From Thelephora terrestris (Eukaryota > Basidiomycota > Agaricomycetes > Thelephorales > Thelephoraceae): a DNA stretch of 64,000 nucleotides. The stretch spans positions 558,001 through 622,000 of the forward strand of contig WIUZ02000007.1 of NCBI GenBank assembly GCA_015956445.1, given 5' to 3'. The notes below the pieces were generated by a model that was given only the letters and a program-made list of their open reading frames with translations, made no database searches and had not been told where the DNA came from. Positions 33,781 to 43,934 of this stretch are shown piece after piece. The translations under genes and the position numbers were made by a program. Every line of letters starts with the position of its first letter. Within the stretch, counting starts at the first letter, position 1.

Positions 33781-35691
33781 ATGTTGTTAGTTCTCCCGAC
33801 GACCTCTGCCACTCGTCCTGTCTCCTACTTCGCTCCTCAGCCTTACGAACAGTACCCTAGTCAGGGCTACTACACTTTCCACGATGCACCTCGATTCACT
33901 GCACCCTCCTACCCCTCCCACCTAGATCCGTTCCTTCGACCTTCGGCAGAGGAACTCGAGGAACGTGAGTATCGAAGAGCTCTGGAAGTCATTGTCAACC
34001 ACCGTCGCCGTCAAGCCGAAAAAGAGGCTGCGATCCGTCGACAGCAACTTTCTGAGGCTGCTCGTCAGCGGTACTTTGCCGCATTAGCTGCAGAGCTTCA
34101 ACAACTACGACAAGAACAGTCAATCGCAGCTCGTCGTGCTGAGTTTGTTCGCTCACAACGAGCACGAGCACCCCTGGCTACTGTCGAGCGCCAGCAAGCT
34201 CTAAGTGCGTTCCTGCAGCAGCTAAAGGAACCTCAACCGGTATGTGACATTCGTGAACGTGTTGCGCACCCACCTTTAATTGGGTTTCATCCTCAGATCA
34301 CCCGTCAGCCGCACGTCGTAAAGCGCAAACCGCTCGCTGACGTGTTGAAGCAGCGCATCGCTGGGGAGTCCGACGCTGATATCACTCAGCCGATCAAGAA
34401 CATCCTTTCTGCTCTGGAACCTCGTCCTGCTGAGTCGAAAGAACGCAAGGCATCTAACCAGGACGCATCTGGACTTGAGAATATTCTTACTTCAATCTTC
34501 CCTGGTCTCAATTTCCGCGCCCAGCCGGAGCCGATTCCCTCGACCGAGCAAGTCAAAACCAGTGTCCCGGACAGGGGGAAAGGCAAGACTCGCGCTGTAG
34601 ATGTCGAGGATCCCAAGAAATCCGAAACAGGTCCTGAATCTACTGAGGAGGTTCTCGCCAATATCCTCAGGCACGTTATGGGTCTATCGGAGTCTGCTCC
34701 CATCCCGCGATCTCCCGACGAAGCCGGCCCCTCTGGATCCTCTTCGTCCTCTCAAGCTAAGCCAGCTGTTACCGAAGGCGAACAGGTCCAAATCGATCGT
34801 GCGATTGCCCTCTCCCAGGTGGAACGCGCTCAAAACACTCTGACAAGGCTTCAGACCGACTTCGTGCTCCCCACCGAGCTTGACCATTACGCCCCATCCA
34901 TCGATGAGCGCGACGAGACTGCTTCTATCTCATCTGTCTCGTCCAGCGACCTCACGAAGTTCATACCCTATACACACGTTAACAAGCCGGTTTACAAGTA
35001 TGAGAACGAGCTCCACGGATTGCTAGAGGAGTTGGATAGGATCGATAGCCACGGTGATATTGAGGTGCGAGAGAAGCGAAGAGCGGTTGTTAAGGCTGTC
35101 GAGAAGGCTTTGGAGGGAGTTGAACGGGTCGTTGGTGAGGCGGTCGAGAAGAGACTCTCCATCGTCTCTAATGCTGTGGAAGCCCCTCAGGAACCTCTCA
35201 ACTCCGATGTTGATGACAATGTCACCAAGGAGGCTCTCGATACTCAGGACCAGGTTGACGCAACGGTTATCGTCAACAACGATTCGGTTCCCGAGCCATC
35301 TATCCCAGTTCTGGCGGAAGAGACCATTCTCTCCTCCGCAGGAGTTCCCTCCTCTGTCGATGAAGTCCTTCCAGAAATCGCGACTCTCACAGTCCCTGAA
35401 ATGGCTGCTGATCTGCCTTCCGAACAAACCCTCTCTGAACAAGTCGAAGCCTCCACGACACAGGTCACTTCTGATTCTGTAACCTCCGACGTCGGGACCG
35501 AAGCTGAACCCACAGGCCCGGAGGTTCATTCTGATGCTCCAGAGATTGTGGCCACATTCTTGCTACCCGGAAAGGCCTCTCCCCCCTCCCCAATCCAGCA
35601 GTTCCAAAAAATCGACAGTGATAGCGAGAGCGAAGTTTTTTCCCTCGACGGTGACGCAGAGAGGAGTGACTGGTCTGAGGTTGAGCAATAA
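33781..35691 (+). CDS. BAG-domain protein, Hsp70 co-chaperone-like, 636 aa
   Basis: Single-exon gene. A BAG-like three-helix region lies at about residues 400-460 (KYENELHGLLEELDRIDSHG, then EVREKRRAVVKAVEKALEGV). BAG domains bind the Hsp70 ATPase lobe and speed nucleotide release. Before it are an aromatic/Pro N-terminus (FAPQPYEQYPSQGYYTFHDA), a long basic-acidic helix with many Arg, Gln and Glu (about residues 58-150, probably coiled coil), and Ser/Pro-rich linkers. The C-terminal 170 residues are acidic and disordered, ending SDWSEVEQ. No ubiquitin-like domain is visible, unlike human BAG1. The strong TATA box and GAA/TTC element upstream fit a stress-regulated gene. Confidence 0.85.
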   Translation: MLLVLPTTSATRPVSYFAPQPYEQYPSQGYYTFHDAPRFTAPSYPSHLDPFLRPSAEELEEREYRRALEVIVNHRRRQAEKEAAIRRQQLSEAARQRYFAALAAELQQLRQEQSIAARRAEFVRSQRARAPLATVERQQALSAFLQQLKEPQPVCDIRERVAHPPLIGFHPQITRQPHVVKRKPLADVLKQRIAGESDADITQPIKNILSALEPRPAESKERKASNQDASGLENILTSIFPGLNFRAQPEPIPSTEQVKTSVPDRGKGKTRAVDVEDPKKSETGPESTEEVLANILRHVMGLSESAPIPRSPDEAGPSGSSSSSQAKPAVTEGEQVQIDRAIALSQVERAQNTLTRLQTDFVLPTELDHYAPSIDERDETASISSVSSSDLTKFIPYTHVNKPVYKYENELHGLLEELDRIDSHGDIEVREKRRAVVKAVEKALEGVERVVGEAVEKRLSIVSNAVEAPQEPLNSDVDDNVTKEALDTQDQVDATVIVNNDSVPEPSIPVLAEETILSSAGVPSSVDEVLPEIATLTVPEMAADLPSEQTLSEQVEASTTQVTSDSVTSDVGTEAEPTGPEVHSDAPEIVATFLLPGKASPPSPIQQFQKIDSDSESEVFSLDGDAERSDWSEVEQ

Positions 35692-36195
35692 GTAGAGTCT
35701 GTATTTTGGGCCCTGGCGACGGCATTGGTATCCTTTTAACTTGCATTAATGTACACTTCGGACTTGTAATATAGCGTATCGCGTTGCAGATGTACTCCCA
35801 CTGCATTAACCATTAATCTACCAACTTTCCTACTCTTCGAATTCTAATCCGTAGGGATGTGAGAAATGTACGAAGATGAGGGGGCAAACGAAGTGGAAGA
35901 AAATGAACAGCAACGCCCAAGCAACCCCATGCGAACCATGTAAGAAGTGGATCATAACAGCGATGTCACAGCTTCCCCTTCCTTTGGGTCGCTGGGCCGC
36001 GGCAGTGATACAGATCGCAGTTCACGGTATAGGGGATGGAATACAGAATTGCCTCGCGATTGAATTGGGTCCATCCCGCCTATACTGTACAGCTGATTTG
36101 TTACAAAGCACACTAGCTACTGCATTTTCCTTGAGTATGTGTATGGTTCATAGCCAACGAAGGGCCCCACAGCCCAAAGGTTGCGGTACCCCTCC
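35692..36195. other. Intergenic stretch, no gene seen
   Basis: About 0.5 kb between the convergent BAG-domain gene and BTB pseudogene. It must hold both 3' ends. No coding region could be supported. Confidence 0.45.
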
Positions 36196-37050
36196 TCAAT
36201 GGTCCGGCGCCTGACCGAGTTTTTCTACTCCGTCAAGGATTCTGGTGAAGTATGAAGAGATTACCCGCGCCGACAGCCTGCAGGAGAACCCAAGTCCACA
36301 CACAGACTTGAGGCCCTTGGAGCTGGGGAAGTACGAATCGGGTCTCTGTCTGTCGAGAAAGAGCTTCTCCCAAATCGCGAGGCGTATCTGCTTCCTTAGA
36401 ATAGCGTAGAAACGGGGGCCGCAAACAGCCTTCCCCTCACATTTTGGGTGCAGGCTTTGATAGACGACGGATAAGAGTTGCTCTCGACGAGCGGCGTGTG
36501 ATTTCAAGAGGCGGTTGTACATCTCGGCTGTCATCGCTTGGAGAAGGGGGAGGGAGATATCTCGAACGATGTCGATTCGATAAGTGCGTTGGATCGCCAG
36601 GTATGCCTCTTCATCGAGGTCCATGCGACAGGCGATGGCATATACCCGGATCGGATCGCTCTTCAGAAAGGAAGGAAGTACGAGGGTTTGCTTGAGCCTC
36701 GTGTGAACGCCGTTTGCCATCTATTTTCCAGCGAGTTGGAAGAGGTGGTCTACAATCTGCAGGGAGCCTATGACGGGGGGCTCGATTGGGTAGATGAGTC
36801 GGAGGAAGGCCTCGAAGGCCCCCGCGGGCTCTACGACGTAGACTACGAGGAGATCGTTGTCACCCTCGGCGGCTCGACGTGGCTGAGGAACGGAAAACAT
36901 GTCGCGGAAAACGATTGAGGCGGCGGAAAGGATGGCTTTGTGAGTGTGAAAATCCCTGAACTCTTTCGATTCTGGGTCATCTGGATGGAGAGGTGCTCGA
37001 AGGATGATGTCCGCGTCGGGGGAATCGAACGTGTAGGGTGGATCTGACAT
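36196..37050 (-). pseudogene. BTB/POZ gene with an in-frame stop
   Basis: Close paralogue of the intact gene at 42739-43569. It starts MSDPPYTFDSPDADIILRAP and is open to IVDHLFQLAGK, where a TAG (about residue 110) stands at the position of a Tyr codon in the paralogue (QLAIK-Y-MVGC). The same frame then continues to VEKLGQAPDH with no frameshift: SDPIRVYAIACRMDLDEEAY, TAEMYNRLLKSHAARREQLL and more. No plausible intron removes the stop. About 120 bases of 5' flank also match the paralogue, so the gene was copied with its promoter. One nonsense change in an otherwise whole frame suggests recent loss, or a live truncated BTB-only protein. Confidence 0.8.
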
Positions 37051-37175
37051 CGTAGTAGGGGATAGGAAGAAGCTTGGAGGGCTTGGGCGAGGGTACACCA
37101 GTTGACACCGTTATCGATATGCTACTCACTGGTGGCTGGTAATAGAGATGACTTTTAGCGCACGCCTATTCAAGA

Positions 37176-37321
37176 GTCTAGGCTGGAATCCAGCCTCAAA
37201 TTCGGAGTGGGGGGAAATCCACGATAATCAATCCCGGCCATGTCAAGGTCTGAAGATCATACCTGTGAAAGAGAGCCACCCTTTTCATCCTCTGAAACCG
37301 AGGCTGGATTCCGACCTAAAC
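37176..37321. mobile_element. MITE-like element with 32-bp inverted ends
   Basis: The left end (37176-37207) begins GTCTAGGCTGGAATCCAGCC; the right end (37290-37321) reads, on the other strand, GTTTAGGTCGGAATCCAGCC. The two 32-base ends match at about 26 positions. The inside (about 80 bases) has no coding capacity. Related end sequences occur at about 33375, 42236 and 52040. Size and structure fit a miniature inverted-repeat DNA transposon; no clear target duplication was found. Confidence 0.65.
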
Positions 37322-37439
37322 GCAGGCATCCCAGAACGTACACGGCTCATAAAAGTGCAATAGTGTGTAGAGCTAGGGATGCCCCGTGTTTGCTTCTCGA
37401 GATATAAGGCCCTGTTCGAGCACGCTCTGAAGGATATTG

Positions 37440-37640
37440 CCTGTCAAATGACTTGATGATACGACTGGTTGACCTCTGGACGTTCTAAAAACTGGATTGA
37501 ATTAAGCCGAAGTCAAGCGCAGAACCGTCCTCTTCTCTCGTTTGCTACGACCAGGCACAGATCACACCGTCAAATAGTACCAGGTGTCATTGAGCAGACG
37601 TGTTATGGCTAATGGGAGGGGTGATACACAGTCCAAAGAT
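37440..37640 (+). repeat. Dispersed repeat, copy A (partner at 42440-42695)
   Basis: Blocks shared with the partner copy include GGACGTTCT/AGACGTTCT, GGATTGAATTAAG/GGATTGAGTCAAG, CGTCAAATAG/CTGTCAAATCG and ATTGAGCAGACGTG..ATGGCTAATGGG against GTTGAGCAGACAGTG..ATGGTTAGTGGG. By eye about 70 percent alike, with small gaps. Confidence 0.5.
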
Positions 37641-38029
37641 CACTCGGGATGTTTCCGGTTCCCTTCTCCAAGCGATGATGCCGTGTATTTTCTGTGTTTT
37701 GGATCTTCATGGTAACGAGTGCCGGTCGGTATCCATGGTCGTGCGGTGGAAGAGTGGTAGAAACGTGACCGGCGGAAGAGGCGATCCTACTGACAAAACA
37801 TGCACACTAGCGACGAACAGCAGAACTTTGATGCATAGAACAGTGTACAGATACAAGGGGCCAGCCGGTAAGATATAGAACGTCCTTGTTGAAAGAGGGT
37901 GAACGATGCAATGTTCAGGAATGAGATGATCCTTCAACGCCGGTGCTTTGGGAGGTAGTGGATGCTACACCAGACGATGAGACGAACAGAATTAACATGA
38001 ATGGGCAGCCTGATCCTAGCCAGAAAACT

Positions 38030-41000
38030 TACCACCGGTATCGGAGGTAGGCTGGCTTTCCATCGCCTGTTCGATTTCTTGGAGGATCTCTCTGCATTTC
38101 CCTTCGTCCTGCACCAACCCAAGCTTCTCAAAGATCCCGAGCGCGCGCAGAGTCTCGGACTTTGCATCTGGTAGTCTGCCCTGCCGATACCAAATCCAAG
38201 CCTGGGCATACATGGCGAGACCCAGGTCGTGCGTGTGGTCAACCGTGTGCGATTTGGCTTGTTCGATGTGTGCGTTCGCACGTTCGAACTCGTCTTCGTC
38301 ACAAAACAGCAGTGACTATGGCGGTCGAAGTGCACAAAAAATATTCTCACGCGCGCGATGCAATCACATCGCGCGAAACCTGTCACCCCGCGCGAAACTC
38401 CCCAATCATCTCGCACGAAACTTGTTGCTCACCTCGCACGTGTTGTCCCCCACGTCGCACGAGCACCCAGACTCCTCCTGAGGGGGATTCCCGCCTTTTT
38501 TCTAATAGATCCGAAGGTAGGTAGTCTATTCCGTCAGTTTTCACACTATATAGAGGTAGTTTCGGGGCGGTATTCCCATTTTTCTGACCTTCGGAACGGC
38601 CTCGGGACTTTCCGAGACCCGTGATCCGATCAATTCCTCGGTATTCCGCTTAGAATTGCCGCAAATTGACATCCGAAAACTCGCCGAGGCGTTGTCTGGC
38701 GTTGTGCTGCCGCTGAGACTCCTGCAACAGCCTTCCTACATCTGATTTTATCTTATGTTATTTTCGACATATCGTTGATCATATGTTCGCCTGTTTTTGG
38801 CCTTGACTGCATCCCGTTTCGAGACAATCCGCATCCCACTCGATAGATAAGTAACATCACTGTGGTTCGCCCGCTTTCAACCCCTCAGCATTGCTTTTAT
38901 TCCTTGTGTACTGCTGCCGAGATTATTATATCCTGTCTATCTTGATGTGAGCCCTCCGAACACTCCTTCACCAATTCATAATAAAATAGTCTAACTAATA
39001 AAATATGTCAAAAATAACATAACATGAAAACAAACATAGGAAGGCTGTCACGAGTCCTAGAGGAGCAAACACACATGTACTTGAAATATCATGAAAAGAG
39101 CCTCAGCGGCAGCACAACGCCAGACAACGCCTCGGCGAGTTTTCGGATGTCAATTTGCGGCAATTCTAAGCGGAATACCGAGGAATTGATCGGATCACGG
39201 GTCTCGGAAAGTCCCGAGGCCGTTCCGAAGGTCAGAAAAATGGGAATACCGCCCCGAAACTACCTCTATATAGTGTGAAAACTGACGGAATAGACTACCT
39301 ACCTTCGGATCTATTAGAAAAAAGGCGGGAATCCCCCTCAGGAGGAGTCTGGGTGCTCATGCGACGTGGGGGACAACACGTGCGAGGTGAGCAAGAAGTT
39401 TCGTGCGAGATGATTGGGGAGTTTCGCGCGGGGTGACAGGTTTCGCGCGATGTGATTGCATCGCGCGCGTGAGAATATTTTTTGTGCACTTCGACCGCCA
39501 TAGTGACAGGCTGTAGTGAGTCGCAGATAGTTGAGAACGCCAGCCGAAGGGGGACGCGATGCGGAGGGCCGTCTCGAAATGGTGAACGGCTTTCCCTTTC
39601 TCTCCCTTGGCATGATATACTCCGCCAAGAAGGCGATGGGATCCGCAAAGGATATAATCTTGACCCTTCTCTGGAAGGAAAACGATTAGGCGTAACACGA
39701 TATTTTCTGCGGCATCGACTTGATCATCGCGAAGCAACAACCGAGCGAGGTCATACAAGCAATTCACATATGCCACCGTGTCCCCGAGTTGTTTGTAGAT
39801 TTCTAATGCTTCCTCCGCCTGTTCCATCCCTTCCTCGCGAAGACCCGGTATCTGATTTAGACCAGATAGGGCACTTAATGTTAGAGCCACATGGGAGTGA
39901 TCCTCCCTCTCTCTCGAAATTGTCAAGCAACGAGAGAGCAGTCGTTTTTGTTCTGCGTGATTTCCGACCAATCTAAACAGCAGTGAGAGCTCGAATAAAC
40001 ATCGTGGCTTGGATGGATGGTCATCAGGAAGCCCTTCAATCTTCGACCTCAAGATGGTTTGTCGCGGTTTGTACCAACGGATGTGGCGCATGAATCGACA
40101 ACAGGCATCCCAGACATTGAGTGCATTCGCGTCAATTGATATGAAGACATCGAGGAGGTGCTCGACATTCATGTCCTCCGATCTGATCCACTGCGTTTCT
40201 CCAAATTCGGGCCTGTGAGGATCGAAATCTACCGACAACCGGGTGAAGTAACAATCCTTGGTCGCACAGATGAGTTGAGATGAATTTGGATCTCGGGGAG
40301 AGAGATAGTCTCGGATGGGTGCCAACATCGTGACGAAGCCGTTGCTCCGATGCGTCAAAGAAAGGACACAGAATTTGTCAAAGGTGTTCTTTCGGTCGGG
40401 GATGGTGGGGAAAAACCACTGGAAGTTTTTCTCGGCTACTCCTTGTGGGAAAAAAGCAACCACTTCGAGGAGGTCACGGGCGCTTGGGCCAAGTTTGCGA
40501 AACGTGGGGGAATCGAGTGATAACTCGATTGTCGCTGCCAGGCTCTCTTTGTAATCCGTGTGAAGAACCTGCGCACGGTGTTCGTCCCACTCCTCGGCCA
40601 GCCGTTCATGACCCCACAAATTGTCGGAGGCGGTGGTAGCAAGTAGGGTTATCGATAGAGCATGGAAGTCCAAGCGCTGAAGAAGGTCGTCGATGATCTC
40701 GGACCGCTCGTTGTCACCGTAGATACCGTAGAAGATGTCACGTGCCGCCTCCATCGACAGCGTTGGGATTTGCGGACGTTTACAGTACCGGGGAACTGTT
40801 GTGATGCGGGAGGTGATACAGAGGCATATAGTTTTGAACTGACACAGTTCATTCACCACGGCATAGATTTCTCGTCCATTCGTTCCTTGTGGGTCGAGAA
40901 CGGACTCGGCGTTGTCGAGTACTATAAACATCTCCTTGGTGGAAAGAAGGGGTCTTAGGGCTGTCAGATCCTCAGGATTTTCGACACCCACACCGATGAC

Positions 41001-41569
41001 CTTGGAGAGACGGGCGAGAAAATGAGCGCGCGAAGCGGGGAACTGATCGCAGCGGATGAATCGACGGTTGTCTCCAAACCGTCCCTTGACGCGATCGTGA
41101 TGGAGAGCAGCGAGGGCGATTGATGTTTTCCCAATCCCCCCTGCGCCGATAAGAGCGACGGGCTCGAGATTTTCTGCGAGTATAGCGACCTTCTCGATCA
41201 GCTCTTTGCGTCCGAAACAGGCCCTTGGTGCTGGAGGAGGTAATTCACCGGGTATGTTGGCCGCAAGTAGAATAGGCTGGATTCACCAACGGGTTAGACC
41301 ACTGGCCAGGTTTGAACTCTACTGCTCACTTCGCAACCGATGACTGCGTCTCGGATACCATCGATGAGATCAGATAAATCCTTGGTGTCCTCGCTGGTTC
41401 CCATGCGTCCCAGATTCTTGACACGATCAGACAAGCCTTGGAGTTTGTATTTGATTCGTTCCAGGGCCCTGGAGAAATTCAGTGGGTAATCGAACGAGGA
41501 GGACCGAATTGACTGACGGGAGTGAGGCCTCGCTTCGCGTTGGCAGCGATTCATGTGCCTTGTCCCCAC
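38030..41569 (-). pseudogene. NB-ARC/TPR NLR-like gene split by a DNA transposon
   Basis: STAND ATPase of the fungal NLR-like type, a class linked to non-self recognition and programmed cell death. From the N-side: a helical segment (ALERIKYKLQGLSDRVKNLG); exon 41276 onward with Walker A ALIGAGGIGKTSIALAAL, Walker B MFIVLDNAESVLD and CLCITSR; a winged-helix-like part (ARDLLEVVAFFPQGVAEK); then tetratricopeptide repeats (EEGMEQAEEALEIYKQLGD, EKGKAVHHFETALRIASP). At 39503 the TPR frame is cut by the element at 38317-39502. The last repeats continue beyond it (EDEFERANAHIEQAKSH to ILQEIEQAMES, 38300-38040) in the same frame once one copy of the 5-bp duplication is counted. The true N-terminus upstream of 41569 was not settled. 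The gene was probably whole until the insertion. Confidence 0.8.
38317..39502. mobile_element. Non-autonomous DNA transposon with ~406-bp inverted arms
   Basis: Element of 1186 bases. The left arm (38317-38722) and right arm (39097-39502) are inverted copies, about 99 percent alike by eye (for example one G/C and one C/T difference in the first 160 bases). Ends are TATGGCGGTCGAAGTGCAC. It is flanked by a perfect 5-bp target duplication GTGAC (38312-38316 and 39503-39507). The centre (about 370 bases) is A/T-rich, has diverged continuations of the arms, and encodes no transposase. Each arm carries five spaced copies of a CGCRCGA-type motif near the end. The family was not identified; a 5-bp duplication and these ends do not match the common hAT (8 bp), Mutator (9 bp) or Tc1 (TA) types. 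Confidence 0.9.
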
Positions 41570-42235
41570 CGGCCACCCCTAGGCCCAACCTGTCTAACTC
41601 CTTCAATAAAGCGTCAATCTTCTCCTTCGTCGCAGACGACTCCTATCTTATGATCAGGCGAGGGCCTCGTTAAAGGGAAATGATCTTACCTCGTGCAGAG
41701 TCCGGACAGTGTGCTTGTGTCACCATTCAATCTGTTAGCCCCGAGACCTGAAGTTGAAGATGTCGGTGAACATCCTTACGACCAGTCTCCTTATTTCACG
41801 GGATATCGATTGTTCGGTCGATGTCTGTTCCAACAATATCAACACCGGCTCAGACACTTCATGGCGCACACTCACTAGTCGTTCGAGGGTAGGTTGAAAC
41901 CCTGCGCGCCCACCTGGGCCTGAAGTTCCGTGAGCAGAGGCAGACATGAGTTTCCTGATGGTTGTAGGATACGAGCTCCAGAAAGAGAGGATGCTGTGCA
42001 AGAGGGAAGAGCCGGGAATGACGAATTCTCCGTGTGGCTCGGCACCACGGCGCCAGATTCAAGGGCCTGAGATGATGATGATACTGTATAGCAAGTGCGT
42101 GCACACGCGCCCCCGATGTTCAGTGCAATACATCCCAGACGCAGCCGCGGGAGCGATGTCCTTGTGGTTGTCGTGAAAATGGCTCCGAAGCGCGATGGTG
42201 GCAACAGGGAATTCCCGAGGGCTTGCCGTTTCAAC

Positions 42236-42290
42236 TCCACCCTAGGTTGGAATCCGGCCTCAAATTCAGAGCAGGGGGGAATGGCTCGGG
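42236..42290. repeat. MITE-end-like sequence
   Basis: CCTAGGTTGGAATCCGGCCT followed by CAAATTCAGAGCAGGGGGGA matches the left end and next bases of the element at 37176. No matching right end was found, so this is a partial copy. Confidence 0.5.
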
Positions 42291-42439
42291 GGATGCTCTA
42301 CTCCACCCCGCGGCTCGATGAAGGCTTGCACCTTGAATACCTGAGTTTGAGTTTGAGCTTGAGTACTTGACTGACCACTTCCCATCTCTCTCTTCCTCTT
42401 CTCACCAGAACCCTCCGGACTGTCGAACGACTTGAAGAA

Positions 42440-42695
42440 CTTGAGAAACCTCGCGGTACGAATGATTGATCTCGAGACGTTCTGGGCAGATTGGATTGAG
42501 TCAAGTCAAAATGGAGCCTTTCTTCCGTTTTTCACTATCAAGCACCCATCGCGCTGTCAAATCGAATTCCCACTGCCGACGCAATCCCTCGTCGTACTGT
42601 GCTTCTTATACAAATCCCACTGCGGTATCGTTGAGCAGACAGTGCGATATGGTTAGTGGGGGGGGGGGGGGGTGGTACAGTCCAAATAAACAGAA
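42440..42695 (+). repeat. Dispersed repeat, copy B, with a 15-G run
   Basis: Partner of 37440-37640. It contains an uninterrupted run of 15 G at 42658-42672; the other copy has only short G clusters there. Homopolymer length may be an assembly estimate. Confidence 0.5.
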
Positions 42696-42738
42696 ATTTC
42701 CCCGAATGTTACACTACCCTTTCTCTTTTATCCGATAC

Positions 42739-43569
42739 CTAGACAAGCTTCCCTATTTCGTTGAGGACGTTGGTGAAGTACGTGGAGATCACCTGCGCCG
42801 ACACCCTACAAGACGATCCACATTTACATTCAGACTTGTGCTCAACCTGGGAAAGACACGAATCTAGCCGCTGTCTGTCAAGAAAGGGCTTCTCCCCAAT
42901 TGCGAGGCGCATGAGCAGGATCAACCTCGTGTAGAACCAGGGACCACAGCTACATCCGCACCCATTGATCTTGGTTTGGTTGACAGCGACCGTGAGTTCC
43001 TCTCGGCGAGTGGCATGTGACCTCAGTAAACTGTTGTACGTTTCCGCCGTCATCGCTCGGAGAAGGGGACGTGGAATGTCCCGGGTGAGATCGATTTGGT
43101 ATGTGTGTGGGACCGCCAGTTTCGCCACTTCATCGAGGTCCATGCGACAAGCGATGGCATAGACCCAGATGGGATCGTTCGTCAGGAAGGAAGGAGACAC
43201 GAGGACCTGTTTGAGTCTGGCGCGAACGCAGCCGACCATGTATTTGATGGCAAGTTGGGATAGGTGGTCTACAATCTGGATGGAATCTATGACGGGGGGT
43301 TCGATCGGGTAGATGAGTCGGAGAAATAGTTCGAAGACCTCTGCGGGCTCTACGACGTGGACAACGGGGAGGTTGGTGTCATCCTCATCGGGTTGATGTG
43401 GCTGAGGAACGGAGAACATGCCGTGAAAGAAGGCGGAGGAGGTGGAAAGGATGACTTTGTGGGTGTGTAAATCCTTGAACTCGGTAGATTCTGGGTCATC
43501 TGGATGGAGAGGTGCCCGAAGGATGATGTCCGCGTCGGGGGAATCGAATGTGTAGGGCGTGTCCGACAT
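42739..43569 (-). CDS. BTB/POZ domain protein, 276 aa
   Basis: Single-exon gene, intact. It starts MSDTPYTFDSPDADIILRAP; HKVILSTSSAFFHGMFSVPQ and LIYPIEPPVIDSIQIVDHLS are the BTB core. VYAIACRMDLDEVAKLA and TAETYNSLLRSHATRREEL follow, then a Cys-rich insert (GCGCSCGPW) and ECKCGSSCRVSAQVISTYF near the end. It is the closest relative of the pseudogene at 36196-37050, including about 120 bases of 5' flank. Substrate or partner is unknown. The CxCxC clusters might bind metal; this is inference. Confidence 0.88.
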   Translation of the reverse strand: MSDTPYTFDSPDADIILRAPLHPDDPESTEFKDLHTHKVILSTSSAFFHGMFSVPQPHQPDEDDTNLPVVHVVEPAEVFELFLRLIYPIEPPVIDSIQIVDHLSQLAIKYMVGCVRARLKQVLVSPSFLTNDPIWVYAIACRMDLDEVAKLAVPHTYQIDLTRDIPRPLLRAMTAETYNSLLRSHATRREELTVAVNQTKINGCGCSCGPWFYTRLILLMRLAIGEKPFLDRQRLDSCLSQVEHKSECKCGSSCRVSAQVISTYFTNVLNEIGKLV

Positions 43570-43934
43570 CGTGGTGTAGGAGGAAGCTTAGAAGGCTCGA
43601 GCGCGCATACACCGGATTATACTGTTATCTATATGCTGAAGAAACTGTGGCTGGCGCTTCACGCTAGGCTCGTTTCTTAGCGCACACTGCAATCCGCCCA
43701 AGCCGATCTCAGCCTCGTCGAAGTCACCTCGGGGAGTGACAACTACAGCGAGCGCAAGGTGCAACGGGGGAAGTAAGTGAACATCACGAGATGAGTAGAA
43801 CGACAAGAAACACTTCGAGCTTAGCCATCCCCCACGAGACGAACGTCCAGAGCTGGAGGGGAACTTCCGAAGCACTTTTTGATCGATCCAGAGGAGTTTC
43901 AAGCCCACAGAAATTAAGCGCTCATACCCTGACC
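43570..43934. other. Shared upstream region of BTB and paraoxonase-like genes
   Basis: 365 bases between two divergent start codons, so it should hold both promoters. The BTB-side 120 bases are duplicated upstream of the 36-kb pseudogene. Confidence 0.45.

Larger units (their letters stand above)
37051..38029. other. Repeat-bearing spacer
   Basis: No gene seen. It contains the 5' flank shared with the paralogous BTB gene (37051-37165), an inverted-repeat element (37176-37321) and a segment at 37440-37640 that resembles 42440-42695. Confidence 0.5.

Noticed and set aside
38317-39502. Inverted arms as a CRISPR-like or palindromic control array
   Set aside because: Perfect target duplication and long near-identical inverted arms show a transposon; spacing repeats lie inside its ends.
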